Source of the DNA: Actinomycetota bacterium
GTDB taxonomy: Bacteria > Actinomycetota > Acidimicrobiia > Acidimicrobiales > Microtrichaceae
Length of the DNA stretch: 64,000 nucleotides
Assembly (NCBI GenBank): GCA_016870275.1
Contig: VGBZ01000009.1
Location: 1 to 64,000, forward strand
Direction: 5' to 3'
Shown here: piece after piece, positions 34,380 to 42,999 of the stretch
Layout: the number at the start of each line of letters is the position of its first letter
How positions within the stretch are numbered: the first letter of the stretch is position 1
Made by a program: the position numbers and the translations under genes
The notes under the pieces: model-generated
The model's database searches: none
Seen by the model: the letters and a program-made list of their open reading frames with translations, nothing else
What the model was told of the DNA's origin: nothing

Positions 34380-35969
34380 GTGGTGAGTTCGTCGGGGCGC
34401 CGCAACCTGGTTCTCGATGCACGTTCGGTCACCGCCCTCGCCCTCCTGAGCGCAGTGGCCGTGTCGATCGCCAACGTGGGCGGCATCGCCGTGGGCGACG
34501 ACGGAGTCGGGTACACGGCGATCGCCGATTCGATCCTCGCCGGTCGGGGACTGCGGTTCTTCCTCGAGGACCCGCTCACGGTCTGGCCGCCCCTGTGGTC
34601 GGCGTTGATGGCCCTCACTGCGTGGATCACGCCGCTCAGCACCCAGTCCGCAGCGATCGTCCTGAACGCCGGAGTCAGCGCCCTCGCCGTCGTGGTCGCC
34701 TGGCGGGTCTTCCGCCGATTCGTGCGCAGCGACCGATTGGTCCTGCTCGGAACGGTCGTCGTGGCGCTCGGATCCTCGAGCATCGGCTTCGGCCACCTGC
34801 TCATGACCGACCGTGCGTTCTCGGTGGTGTGCCTGTTGTTGATCCTGACTCTGAGCAACGCGTGGGAGGGGACGAACCGAACCCGTTGGATCGCAGCCGC
34901 AGTCGTCCTGGTGTGGCTCGGGTTCGGCTTGCGTTACGTCGCAGTGGTGTTGATTCCGACCGGCGGACTCTGGCTGCTCCTCGACAACCGACGCCGGTTC
35001 GTCGAGCGGTTCACCACCGCCGTGGCGTTCGCAGCAGCGTCCGCCGTGGTCCCGGTGCTGTGGATCCTCCGAAACCTCGCCGCTGACGGGACCCTCCTCG
35101 GGCCACGCGACTCCTCCGCACGCAGTGTGGTCCAGAACCTCTCCGACATCGTCGCCACGCTCGGACGCTTCGTCCTACCCGGGGTGGCCAACGGTCGTGA
35201 ACGCCTGTGGGCGGCAGTGGCGGTCATCACGCTGGTCGGTGCTTCAGCGGTCATCTGGCGTCTCCTCGGCGTCGTGGCGGACCAACGAGCGTGCAGCCGC
35301 ATCGAGGTCGTGACGTCGACCGCCGGGCGACCGGTCGGACTGCTGGTGCTCACGCCCCTCCTCTACCTCACCTACATGCTCTACATCCGCTCGACCACCG
35401 CTCTCAATCAACTCGACCTGCGTCTCCTCGAACCGGCCTACCTGCCTCTCGTGGCCGTCGGGCTGGCGACCGTGGCCCGGTTGAGAGGGGTCCCCCCGAT
35501 CGGAGCGAGCCCGTGGTGGCGAGTCTCCCTGGCGGGCACCTACGTCTGGGCCGTGGCCAACGTGGCTGCTGGTTTGGTGGCGGTGGTCGCCTTCGCCGCC
35601 GGCAACCCCTTCTTCGACGGGAACTACTCCTCCGATACCTACGAACGCGCCCGTACCTCCGCTGCGCTCGCAACGGTGCCCGACGGTTGCGTGGACTCCT
35701 CCAACCTGCCCACGGCGCTGTACCCGGCGGTCGAGTCCGAATGGAGCCCACGACGCACCGGCCTCGAGTCGAACGATCCGACCGACGACCTCGACGTGCT
35801 CGTGGACGACCTCCGGGCGGGAAACGGGCGCCACTGCCTGATCTGGGTCGACGCACCTCCCCGTTACGGGCACCTCTGGACGCGCGAACAACTCGCCGAA
35901 CGGGTCGAACTCCAACAGTTGGGGCAGGACGGGATCGTGACGGTCTACGAGTTGAAACCACTCCGCTGA
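34380..35969 (+). CDS. GT-C-like polytopic membrane protein, paralogue B
   Basis: A protein of about 529 residues with about ten helices, clearly homologous to the one at 26696. The loop reads GDDGVGYTAIADSILAG then FFLEDPLTVWPPLWSAL, matching paralogue A with the Asp and Tyr kept. The C-terminal soluble domain again has PDGC near its start, SPRRT at about residue 456 and PTDDLDVL. The start is uncertain: tandem GTG codons at 34380 and 34383 place the first helix as in paralogue A, while a TTG at 34347 would add 11 residues. The following gene is a GT2 glycosyltransferase, supporting a role in envelope glycan assembly. Confidence 0.7.
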   Translation: MVSSSGRRNLVLDARSVTALALLSAVAVSIANVGGIAVGDDGVGYTAIADSILAGRGLRFFLEDPLTVWPPLWSALMALTAWITPLSTQSAAIVLNAGVSALAVVVAWRVFRRFVRSDRLVLLGTVVVALGSSSIGFGHLLMTDRAFSVVCLLLILTLSNAWEGTNRTRWIAAAVVLVWLGFGLRYVAVVLIPTGGLWLLLDNRRRFVERFTTAVAFAAASAVVPVLWILRNLAADGTLLGPRDSSARSVVQNLSDIVATLGRFVLPGVANGRERLWAAVAVITLVGASAVIWRLLGVVADQRACSRIEVVTSTAGRPVGLLVLTPLLYLTYMLYIRSTTALNQLDLRLLEPAYLPLVAVGLATVARLRGVPPIGASPWWRVSLAGTYVWAVANVAAGLVAVVAFAAGNPFFDGNYSSDTYERARTSAALATVPDGCVDSSNLPTALYPAVESEWSPRRTGLESNDPTDDLDVLVDDLRAGNGRHCLIWVDAPPRYGHLWTREQLAERVELQQLGQDGIVTVYELKPLR

Positions 35970-36003
35970 CGTCGAGGTCCGCGTTCAGCGGGCCGCCGTC
36001 GAT

Positions 36004-36009
36004 CACAAT
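36004..36009 (+). promoter_or_regulatory. -10-like hexamer CACAAT, leaderless start at 36016
   Basis: CACAAT with exactly 6 nt to the GTG of the GT2 gene and no Shine-Dalgarno. The first base departs from TANNNT, so this is a weaker member of the set. Confidence 0.35.
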
Positions 36010-36015
36010 GGTCCT

Positions 36016-36954
36016 GTGCAACCGCGATTCAGCGTGGTGCTTCCGGTGCGGGACCGGGCCGAGACCGTCGGCCGGGTGGTGACGGGGGTCCTGAGCCAGA
36101 CGTTCGCCTCCACCGAAGTGGTCGTCGTCGACCGGGGCTCATCGGACGAGACAGTGGCCGCAGCGAAGGCCGCCGGCGACGACCGTGTCCGGGTACTCCA
36201 ACTTGAACACACCAACACACCCGAGGCGATCGCCGAAGGGCTCGCTGCTGCCCGGGGGGGTTGGTCGGCCGTCGTCGACGTCGACACCGAACTCAGCCCG
36301 GTCTGGCTCGCACGCCTCGGTCGACTCGTCGACTCCACCGGGGCCCGGTTCGCCACTTGCGGCGGCGAACAACAGCACCTCGACGGCTCGACCACGCGGA
36401 TCTCACCACGCGCCGGATCCAGCGACCCCCTCGCCGGGGCGTGCCTGCGCAGCGGTGCCTTCGTCACGGAGACGCCACTGCTCCGTCAGGCCTCAGAACA
36501 CCTGCTCGACAGCGGCGTGCGCAACGAGATCAACCCGACGGTCGTGATCGGCGGCGAGGCCCTGCACTGCGTGATCCACGACGACGCCGTGGTCGCACGG
36601 ACACCGGAGCGACTGGTCCGCTGGACCGAGCCGCTCCCACAGGAGCCGACCGCCGGCGATGAACTGCGTGTCGCCTGGGCCTACCAGGCCATTGAGGTGA
36701 TGTCGCGCAGCCCGATTCCCGACGCCTCGATGCTGGCCCGCTACGCCACCATCGGCGGGGTGGCCGCCGCACGCCTGCGTCGCCGACGTGACTCCCGTCT
36801 CCTGTTCCGCATGGCCTGCCTCAGCCAGCCCGAGGAACGACGGCACTGGGGCCGCCTGCTGGTGAGCTACTTGGCACCGGTGAGCGACCGGGTGTGGAAT
36901 CCCGCCGACGACGGGGTGGTTGTCGATCTCACCGACGTTGCGACTCCCCGGTAG
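36016..36954 (+). CDS. Glycosyltransferase family 2 protein
   Basis: A 312-residue GT-A-fold glycosyltransferase. The nucleotide-sugar region begins FSVVLPVRDRAETVGRVVTG, continues with VVVVDRGSSDETVAAA, and contains AAARGGWSAVVDVDTELSP, in which DVD takes the place of the DxD metal motif. The acceptor half is diverged and ends with RLLVSYLAPVSDRVWNP. No membrane helix is evident, so it would work at the cytoplasmic face. It follows the GT-C-like paralogue B after 46 bases and may be cotranscribed or have its own weak leaderless promoter. Donor and acceptor are unknown. Confidence 0.8.
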   Translation: MQPRFSVVLPVRDRAETVGRVVTGVLSQTFASTEVVVVDRGSSDETVAAAKAAGDDRVRVLQLEHTNTPEAIAEGLAAARGGWSAVVDVDTELSPVWLARLGRLVDSTGARFATCGGEQQHLDGSTTRISPRAGSSDPLAGACLRSGAFVTETPLLRQASEHLLDSGVRNEINPTVVIGGEALHCVIHDDAVVARTPERLVRWTEPLPQEPTAGDELRVAWAYQAIEVMSRSPIPDASMLARYATIGGVAAARLRRRRDSRLLFRMACLSQPEERRHWGRLLVSYLAPVSDRVWNPADDGVVVDLTDVATPR

Positions 36955-36993
36955 CCTTGCCGGGTAACCCCGACGAACGCCGCTGGAGACCTG

Positions 36994-37743
36994 ATGTCGA
37001 TGACCACCACACCCTCAGGGACTGCTGCCGCTGGAGCGGTGGACGCCGTGAAGGTCTACGGCACCGATGACACCGAGGTTCGGGCGCTCGACGGTGTGAC
37101 CATCGACTTCGAACGAAGCCGTTTCACCGCCATCATGGGTCCGTCGGGGTCGGGCAAGTCGACCCTGATGCACTGTCTCGCCGGACTCGATCGACTGAGC
37201 GCCGGTCGGGTGCGCATCGGAGACGTGTTCCTCGACGATCTGAGCGACGCCAAGCTCACCGAGTTGCGCCGGGACAAGGTCGGATTCGTCTTCCAGGCCT
37301 TCAACCTGATCCCCACCCTCAGTGCAGCAGAGAACATCACCCTCCCCATGGACCTCGCCGGTCGCAAGCCGGACGCTGCGTGGATGGACCAGATCATCAA
37401 CATCGTGGGCCTCGCAGACCGACTCTCGCACCGGCCGAGCGAGCTCTCCGGAGGCCAACAGCAGAGGGTGGCCGTGGCCCGGGCGCTCGTGAGCCGGCCG
37501 GAGATCGTCTTCGCTGACGAACCGACCGGCAACCTCGACTCCCGCTCCGGACACGAAGTGCTCGGCTTCATGCGCTACGCCGTGTCGGATCTGAACCAGA
37601 CGGTCGTCGTCGTCACCCACGATCCCAATGCTGCGGCCTACGCCGATCGTGTCGTGTTCCTCGCAGACGGCCGGATCGTCGACCAGATGGAGAACCCGAC
37701 CGCCGAGCGCATCATCGATTCGATGAAGCAGCTCGGCGGCTGA
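36994..37743 (+). CDS. ABC transporter ATP-binding protein (MacB/LolD family)
   Basis: A 249-residue ABC ATPase. Walker A is MGPSGSGKSTL, the Q-loop VGFVFQAFNLIPTL, the signature ELSGGQQQRVAVARAL, Walker B IVFADEPTGNLDS and the switch His in VVVTHDP. These are features of the MacB/LolD/FtsE group, which powers mechanotransmission rather than transport through a classical pore. The ATG has a GGAG five bases before it; a TAGCCT hexamer at 36953-36958 could give a leader of about 30 bases. It is followed by its permease after four bases. Confidence 0.93.
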   Translation: MSMTTTPSGTAAAGAVDAVKVYGTDDTEVRALDGVTIDFERSRFTAIMGPSGSGKSTLMHCLAGLDRLSAGRVRIGDVFLDDLSDAKLTELRRDKVGFVFQAFNLIPTLSAAENITLPMDLAGRKPDAAWMDQIINIVGLADRLSHRPSELSGGQQQRVAVARALVSRPEIVFADEPTGNLDSRSGHEVLGFMRYAVSDLNQTVVVVTHDPNAAAYADRVVFLADGRIVDQMENPTAERIIDSMKQLGG

Positions 37744-37747
37744 CCAC

Positions 37748-40393
37748 GTGATCCGGATCGCTCTCAAGGACCTCTTCGCCCGCAAGCGCCGGCTGGTCAC
37801 CACCGGGATTGCGGTGGTGCTCGGCATTGCGTTCCTGACGGGAACCCAGTTGCTCTCGGTCTCGCTGAGCGACTCGATCAAGTCGCTCGTCGGCGACGTC
37901 TACTCCGGCTTCGATGCGGTGGTGCGCTCACCCCGGACCCAGGAGACCCCGTTCGGGCAACCGATCCGGACCCAGGTGCCCGCAGGGCTCGTGGATCAGG
38001 TCGCCGCCGTCGACGGTGTCGGTGCCGCTGTCGGCGTGGTCGAGTCGCCGGGTCCGGAGATCGTCGGCAACGACGGCAAGGTCGTCGGGGGCGGTTTCGG
38101 CCCGCCGACGCTCGTCTACAACTGGATCGACGACGAGGGACTCCGGATCGGCTCGCTGCGTCAGGGTGGACCGCCCACCACGGCAGAGCAGATCGTGATC
38201 GACTTCCGAACTGCGGACTCACTCGGGAAACAGCTCGGGGACGAGCTCTCCATCGCCACCACGCAGGATGGCGTTCGGCCGTACCAGATCGTCGGCATCA
38301 GCGGGCTCGGCGACGACGGCTCCCAGTCCACCGGCGTGCGGCCGATCACGTTCACCACCGCCGAGGCCCAACGCCTGCTCAACCAGCCCGACCAGTTCAA
38401 CTTCGTCGCCGCCAGAGCGATTGACGGTGAGACACAAGCTGACCTCGCCGCCCGGATCGGGGAGGAACTTCCCGAGTGGCAGGTACTCACCGGGGAGGCG
38501 TTCACCGCCGAGAACCAGGAACAGATCTCGCAGTTCGTCGACATCCTCGAGATCTTCGTCTCGGTGTTCGGCTACGTGGCGCTCATCGTCGCGATATTCA
38601 TCATCTACAACACCTTCTCGATCATCATCACCCAGCGAACCCGTGAGACGGCCCTGCTCCGGGCGGTGGGCGCCACACGCCGACAGGTCATCGTGGCCAC
38701 GCTGCTCGAGGCGATCGTCGTGGGTCTCGTCGCTGCGACCTTCGGCCTCGCCGCCGGGTTCGCTCTGGCCACGCTGCTGCTCCGGGTGCTCAGCGGCTTC
38801 TTCACGATCTCCTCGACCGTGCCGAGCCTCGCCGGCGGCGTCGTGGTGCTCGCTGTGGTGATCGGCGTCGGGGTGACCGTCCTGTCGGCGGTCATCCCGG
38901 CCATCCGGTCCTCCAAGGTGCCACCGGTCGCCGCGATCACCGAGGTGGCCGTGGACCGCACTGCGATCTCGGTCTCCCGGCGCATCTGGGGTGCGGCGCT
39001 CGTCGTCGGGGGCGTGGCCCTCATCGGCACCGGTCTGGCCCAGACCGGGCCCAACCCGCTCTACCAGGTGGGCGGTGGCGCTCTGGCGATCCTCGTCTCG
39101 GTCGCTGTGATACTCGGCCCACTGATCGCCCGGCCCGTCAGCCGCGCCATCGCTGCGCCGTTCTCGCTCGGTGGCCTCATCGACGGTCGTCTCGCCGGGG
39201 AGAACGCCGCTCGCAGTCCGAAGCGGACGGCTGCGGCCGCAGCGGCGCTCACGATCGGAGTGACACTCGTGACGCTCATCGCCATCGTGGCCTCCTCGAT
39301 CAAGGCCTCCGCCGACGACGCCATCAGTTCGTCGGTCAAGGCCGACTTCGTGGTCGCCACGGCGTCGCTGACGTCGTTCGGTGCCATCCCGGCTGATTCC
39401 GCAGATGCCATCCGAGAGATCCCGGGCGTCGCTGAGGTCAGCCCGATCCGCTTCACGCTCCTGCGCCTCCTCGATCCGGTGGGTGTCGCATCGGCGACCA
39501 CCGCAACGACGGTGCCGGCCGGCCAACTCGGAGCCCCGTCGGACGCACCGCCCGGTGAGGACACGTTCGCACTCGGTATCGACCCGGCCTCGTGGTTCGA
39601 CGTCGTCGACAGCGGCGGCCTGGAGGGGTCGCCCGAGGACCTGACTGCCGGGACCATGGCGGTCGAGCGCAAGTTCGCCACTGAACGAGGGTGGCGAGTC
39701 GGCGACACCATCCCCGTGTACTTCGTGGCCACCGGCGTCCAGCCGGTTCGCGTGGCCGTCATCTACGACGAGCAGCTGGGCCAGGGGTCGATCCTCCTCC
39801 CCCTGGCCACGTTCGAACCGAACTCGCTGCCGTTGTTCAACACCGACAGCCAGATCTTCGTGACCACGGAGCCCGGGGCCGACACCGCTGCGGTCAAGGC
39901 CGCTCTCGACGCCCAGTTCGCCGACATCCCCACGGTCTCGGTCCAGGACCTCCAGGAGTACATCCAGTCCCAGACCGGACCGATCAACGTCTTCCTCGGG
40001 ATCGTCTACGCCCTGCTCGGACTGGCCATCGTGATCGCGTTGATCGGCATCGCCAACACGCTCTCGCTGTCGGTGCTCGAACGGACGCGTGAGCTCGGAC
40101 TGCTCCGGGCCGTCGGCATGACCCGCTGGCAGCTCCGCCGCACCATCCTGATCGAGGCTGCGATCATCGCCGTGTTCGGCACGCTCATGGGTCTGGTCAT
40201 CGGGATCGTGTTCGCTGGCGCACTGTCCGTCGCCATCGCCGCGGACAACCCGGGGATCCTCACGTTCCAGCTACCCGTGGTCCAACTCCTGGTCATCGTC
40301 GCCGTGGCGACGATCGCCGGGGTGGTCGCAGCGCTGCTGCCCGCATGGCGAGCGTCCAGGATGAACGTGCTCGAAGCGGTGTCATCGTCGTGA
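37748..40393 (+). CDS. ABC transporter permease, FtsX/MacB-type, duplicated
   Basis: An 881-residue permease with two FtsX units. An N-terminal helix (VTTGIAVVLGIAFLTG) leads into a large extracytoplasmic domain of about 230 residues; then three helices with TRETALLRAVGATRRQV. The second half repeats this: a helix, a second extracytoplasmic domain, and C-terminal helices with RTRELGLLRAVGMTRWQL, ending PAWRASRMNVLEAVSS. This is the topology of actinobacterial lipoprotein or lipid export permeases of the YknZ/LolC type. It works with the ATPase encoded just upstream. Substrates are unknown; envelope lipid, lipoprotein or antimicrobial peptide handling are all plausible. Confidence 0.9.
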   Translation: MIRIALKDLFARKRRLVTTGIAVVLGIAFLTGTQLLSVSLSDSIKSLVGDVYSGFDAVVRSPRTQETPFGQPIRTQVPAGLVDQVAAVDGVGAAVGVVESPGPEIVGNDGKVVGGGFGPPTLVYNWIDDEGLRIGSLRQGGPPTTAEQIVIDFRTADSLGKQLGDELSIATTQDGVRPYQIVGISGLGDDGSQSTGVRPITFTTAEAQRLLNQPDQFNFVAARAIDGETQADLAARIGEELPEWQVLTGEAFTAENQEQISQFVDILEIFVSVFGYVALIVAIFIIYNTFSIIITQRTRETALLRAVGATRRQVIVATLLEAIVVGLVAATFGLAAGFALATLLLRVLSGFFTISSTVPSLAGGVVVLAVVIGVGVTVLSAVIPAIRSSKVPPVAAITEVAVDRTAISVSRRIWGAALVVGGVALIGTGLAQTGPNPLYQVGGGALAILVSVAVILGPLIARPVSRAIAAPFSLGGLIDGRLAGENAARSPKRTAAAAAALTIGVTLVTLIAIVASSIKASADDAISSSVKADFVVATASLTSFGAIPADSADAIREIPGVAEVSPIRFTLLRLLDPVGVASATTATTVPAGQLGAPSDAPPGEDTFALGIDPASWFDVVDSGGLEGSPEDLTAGTMAVERKFATERGWRVGDTIPVYFVATGVQPVRVAVIYDEQLGQGSILLPLATFEPNSLPLFNTDSQIFVTTEPGADTAAVKAALDAQFADIPTVSVQDLQEYIQSQTGPINVFLGIVYALLGLAIVIALIGIANTLSLSVLERTRELGLLRAVGMTRWQLRRTILIEAAIIAVFGTLMGLVIGIVFAGALSVAIAADNPGILTFQLPVVQLLVIVAVATIAGVVAALLPAWRASRMNVLEAVSSS

Positions 40394-40779
40394 GCCTGGA
40401 CCCAGCCGACCTTCCCGATGCTGCGATCGAGTTCCTCACCGAACGTCACCTGGCCTCGCTCACCACGCTCCGGAGTGACGGCAGCCCGCACGTGGTCCCC
40501 GTCGGATTCGGTTACGACCCGCACCGCCGCGTGGTGCGGATCATCACGATCGACGGTTCCCAGAAGGTCGCCAACGCTCGTCGTGGTGGCCGTGCGGCGG
40601 TGTCACAGGTGGACGGAGGTCGATGGCTCACGCTCGAAGGTGCGGTGACGGCGACCAGTGACCCGTCTCGGGTGGCCGCAGCCGAGGCAGCATACGGGGC
40701 CCGCTACGGAGACCCTGCGCCTCGCAGCAACCGGGTGGCGATCGAGATCAGCGTCGATCGGATCCTCGGCCGGGTGTGA
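40390..40779 (+). CDS. PPOX-class F420-dependent flavin/deazaflavin-binding protein
   Basis: A 129-residue split-barrel protein of the pyridoxamine 5'-phosphate oxidase-like family. TERHLASLTTLRSDGSPHVVPVGFGY is the typical first strand pair, shown here only in part, with KVANARRGGRAAVS and a late AAEAAYGARYG helix. Small actinobacterial proteins of this type bind F420 and reduce compounds such as biliverdin. The GTG at 40390 overlaps the permease stop as GTGA; the longer frame upstream lies within the permease gene. The stop codon is inside a short hairpin. Confidence 0.83.
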   Translation: MSLDPADLPDAAIEFLTERHLASLTTLRSDGSPHVVPVGFGYDPHRRVVRIITIDGSQKVANARRGGRAAVSQVDGGRWLTLEGAVTATSDPSRVAAAEAAYGARYGDPAPRSNRVAIEISVDRILGRV

Positions 40780-40785
40780 CCCGGC
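40769..40785. terminator. Short perfect hairpin over the PPOX stop codon
   Basis: GCCGGGT, a GTG loop and ACCCGGC make a perfect 7-bp stem containing the TGA at 40777-40779. It lies between convergent genes; terminator function is only likely. Confidence 0.4.
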
Positions 40786-40792
40786 GAGTCGA

Positions 40793-41140
40793 TCAGGCCC
40801 CTGACAGCTGGGCCACAGCGGACTTGGCCCGGAGGTTGCCGACGAGTTGGCCGAGCACGGATCCGCCGACGGCGACGAGGAGGCCGATGGTGGACATCGG
40901 ATTGTCGATGCCGCTGAAGATGATGACGAGTCCACCGAGGATGGTGACCCCACCACCGAAGCCGATGCCGACGGCGAGTTCCTTGTGCGCCTCGGCCCAT
41001 ACCTCCGGCGACTCCCGGGCCCACGCCGATCGGATGCCCCAGAAGCTCTTGTACTTCAGCCGTCCCTGTGACCCGAACCAGGCCAGGAGCAGCCACGCCA
41101 CGCCGACGCCGATCCACAGCGAACCCAGCACGACCGCCAC
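40793..41140 (-). CDS. SdpI-family small membrane protein
   Basis: A 115-residue protein with about three hydrophobic helices: an N-terminal VVLGSLWIGVGVAWLLLAWF, then ITILGG-type and LLVAVGGSVLGQL segments. Between the first two helices is the SdpI-type motif GIRSAWARESPEVWAEAHKE, matching the G-[IL]-R-T-x-x-T-x-x-x-x-x-x-W-x-x-x-[HN] pattern of the SdpI immunity family. In Bacillus the family protects against the SdpC toxin; in actinobacteria its role is unknown. It starts six bases after the stop of the upstream NTF2-like gene and so is probably cotranscribed with it. Confidence 0.72.
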   Translation of the reverse strand: MAVVLGSLWIGVGVAWLLLAWFGSQGRLKYKSFWGIRSAWARESPEVWAEAHKELAVGIGFGGGVTILGGLVIIFSGIDNPMSTIGLLVAVGGSVLGQLVGNLRAKSAVAQLSGA

Positions 41141-41146
41141 GATGGC

Positions 41147-41548
41147 TCAGTGCCTGCCCGTCGGGATCTGGGACGCCCGGATGTCCGCAGAACTCCAGTA
41201 GGCCCGCATCTCGGTGATCAACCCGTCATCTCCGAAGGTGAACACGTCGATGATGTCGACCTCGTAGATAGTGTCACCGATCGTCGAACGGGCCCGGAGC
41301 GGGACCGCCGCCCACTCGCCGACCGCCCGAACCGGACCGGTGGCCACCAACTCCATGCCGTCGATCGACTCGTGGGTCCCGGCGAAGAACGCCCGCACGG
41401 CATCACGACCGAGATGAGCGGGCTGGTCGACCGGGTCGACCAGCACAGCGTCGACGGCGAAGAGCCCGGCGATTGCGTCCACATCGCCAGCGGAGTGGGC
41501 TGCGGTGTAACGGTGGACCGTTGCGGTCATCTCATCGGAAGTCGGCAC
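41147..41548 (-). CDS. SnoaL/NTF2-like (ketosteroid isomerase fold) protein
   Basis: A 133-residue cone-shaped alpha+beta protein. YTAAHSAGDVDAIAGLFA, AVLVDPVDQPAHLGRDAVRAFF and the end FGDDGLITEMRAYWSSADI are the SnoaL/ketosteroid isomerase pattern. An Asp at about residue 38 (VDPVD) is near the position of the catalytic Asp of isomerases. Substrate unknown; a steroid or polyketide isomerase or a ligand-binding protein is possible. The GTG start is supported by TAGGTT with exactly 6 nt spacing on this strand. Confidence 0.8.
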   Translation of the reverse strand: MPTSDEMTATVHRYTAAHSAGDVDAIAGLFAVDAVLVDPVDQPAHLGRDAVRAFFAGTHESIDGMELVATGPVRAVGEWAAVPLRARSTIGDTIYEVDIIDVFTFGDDGLITEMRAYWSSADIRASQIPTGRH

Positions 41549-41554
41549 GGCGTC

Positions 41555-41560
41555 AACCTA
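41555..41560 (-). promoter_or_regulatory. -10 hexamer TAGGTT, leaderless start at 41548
   Basis: TAGGTT on the reverse strand with exactly 6 nt to the GTG of the NTF2-like gene. No Shine-Dalgarno is present. Confidence 0.6.
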
Positions 41561-41578
41561 GCGGGATCGACGAAAGGC

Positions 41579-42178
41579 TCACGCCGCGACAGCGGAGCGG
41601 ATCTCCTCGGCGGAAGCCCCACCGGGCCAACGCTGCGTCACCTTGCCGTCCCGGATCAGGAGCAGGTACGGCTGCGCCGGCACATCGAACGCCGACCACG
41701 CTGCTGTGTCCTCCGCCCACAGCAGCGGGAAGCTGCGCACGGCGGTGTCGGTTCGGAACTCCCGGGCCGCAGCCACGTCGTCGAGCGCACCCACACCGAC
41801 GACACGCAAGCCGTCGGGGGCCTCAGCGGCGAGGTCCTCGAGCACGGGCGCCTCGGACCGGCACGTCGAACAGAACGGGGCCCAGAAGAACGCAAGCACT
41901 GGGGTCCCCGCCGGGGCCTCGAGCGCTGAGGCGAGTTCGACCTCGCCGCCGCCGGTGAGGTCCTCCATCCTGATGTCGGACAGATCGACACCCTCGACCG
42001 GGCCGACTGCAGGGGCCGATGACACCGACGGAACACCGCTGACGTCCCCGGCCGTGGTCGGAGCAGCGTCGGCGGTGCTCTCCGTGGCGGACTGATCGGC
42101 GCTCCCACCACAGGCGGCCGCAAGCGTCACACCGGACACGGCGAGGAGGGCAACGAGAACGAAACGGACGGGAACCAT
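41579..42178 (-). CDS. Thioredoxin-like lipoprotein (TlpA/ResA type)
   Basis: A 199-residue exported lipoprotein. The N terminus is a signal with lipobox ending at C23 (VTLAAACGGS), followed by a Ser/Thr/Ala-rich linker of about 40 residues. The thioredoxin domain holds the redox motif WAPFCSTCRSEAP (C103, C106) and a cis-Pro segment in VPAQPYLLLIRDG. It would act on the outer face of the membrane as a disulfide reductase or isomerase, for example in cytochrome c or copper-protein maturation. The ATG at 42178 is four bases from the nei stop, so the two belong to one transcript. Confidence 0.88.
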   Translation of the reverse strand: MVPVRFVLVALLAVSGVTLAAACGGSADQSATESTADAAPTTAGDVSGVPSVSSAPAVGPVEGVDLSDIRMEDLTGGGEVELASALEAPAGTPVLAFFWAPFCSTCRSEAPVLEDLAAEAPDGLRVVGVGALDDVAAAREFRTDTAVRSFPLLWAEDTAAWSAFDVPAQPYLLLIRDGKVTQRWPGGASAEEIRSAVAA

Positions 42179-42182
42179 GTAG

Positions 42183-42986
42183 TCAGTCAACCACTTCACG
42201 GGGTGGCTGGCAGCGCGGACACCACGACGCCACCCGTGCCAGGGTCCCGCCCACCTCGGACTCCACTGCGGTGCCGCATCGGCGACACGGCTCGCCACGC
42301 CGGCCGTAGACCGCCAGGCCGCCGGGAACCGTGGTCCGTGGACCCGGTCCGAGGTTCGCCCGGAGCAGTTCTCCCGCCCGGGCGACGAGTCGCGCACGGT
42401 CGTCCTCGGTGAGGTCGGCCAGTGGCGTCCACGGATGGATCCGCTCTGCCCAGCACACCTCCGAGCGATACACGTTGCCCACACCGCAGGCCACGCGCTG
42501 GTCCAACAACACGTCGCCGATCGGCATGTCGGGTTCGAGTCCGGCCATTCGACCGACACAGTCCGCCACGACCTCAGGCGACGCCGAATCAGGTCGGCAC
42601 AGATCGGGCCCCAGGTGGCCGAGTGCCCCGTGGCGACGGGAGAGGGCTGCAGTCGAGGACCACTCGACGATCGGTGCCGAGAAGCACACCGCCTCCCACT
42701 CGGGTACTGCGATCCGCGCCACGAGTCGGTGGCGGGGCTTGCGCCAGCGCTCGCCCGGCCGGTACAGGTGCCAGCTGCCGGTCATGCGCAGATGGGTTCG
42801 CAGCGTCGTTCCACCGGAGAAGTCCACGAGCAGGTGTTTGCCGACGGCCCGCACGTCGAGCACCTGCTCACCCGGTTCCGGAACAGCCCCGACGGCCCTC
42901 GGCGTCTCGACCCTCACGACCTGCCGGCCGACGAGCGCCGGTCGTAGACGGGCGGCGGTCCGCCACAGCGTGTCGCCTTCGGGCAC
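42183..42986 (-). CDS. nei: Fpg/Nei-family DNA glycosylase (endonuclease VIII type)
   Basis: A 267-residue DNA glycosylase/AP lyase. It starts VPEGDTLWRTAARL, so after Met removal Pro2 is the nucleophile and Glu3 the catalytic acid. VGKHLLVDFSGG holds the conserved Lys, LLDQRVACGVGNVYRSE is the helix-two-turn-helix, and the C-terminal zinc finger has four Cys in CRRCG and WCPRC. The length and PEGD rather than PELPE favour the Nei2 type of actinobacteria, which removes oxidised pyrimidines. The GTG at 42986 is 14 bases after the SDR stop; the longer frame upstream lacks the required N-terminal Pro. Confidence 0.92.
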   Translation of the reverse strand: MPEGDTLWRTAARLRPALVGRQVVRVETPRAVGAVPEPGEQVLDVRAVGKHLLVDFSGGTTLRTHLRMTGSWHLYRPGERWRKPRHRLVARIAVPEWEAVCFSAPIVEWSSTAALSRRHGALGHLGPDLCRPDSASPEVVADCVGRMAGLEPDMPIGDVLLDQRVACGVGNVYRSEVCWAERIHPWTPLADLTEDDRARLVARAGELLRANLGPGPRTTVPGGLAVYGRRGEPCRRCGTAVESEVGGTLARVASWCPRCQPPREVVD

Positions 42987-42999
42987 CGTCGCCGCTCGG

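Noticed and set aside
38219-39526. Reverse-strand open frame of 435 codons inside the ABC permease
   Set aside because: Highly charged low-complexity sequence antisense to a well-supported FtsX-type permease; no motif or start signal.
40793-41140. Bacteriocin immunity system with SdpI
   Set aside because: No SdpC-like toxin or SdpR-like regulator lies nearby; the neighbouring gene is an NTF2-like enzyme.
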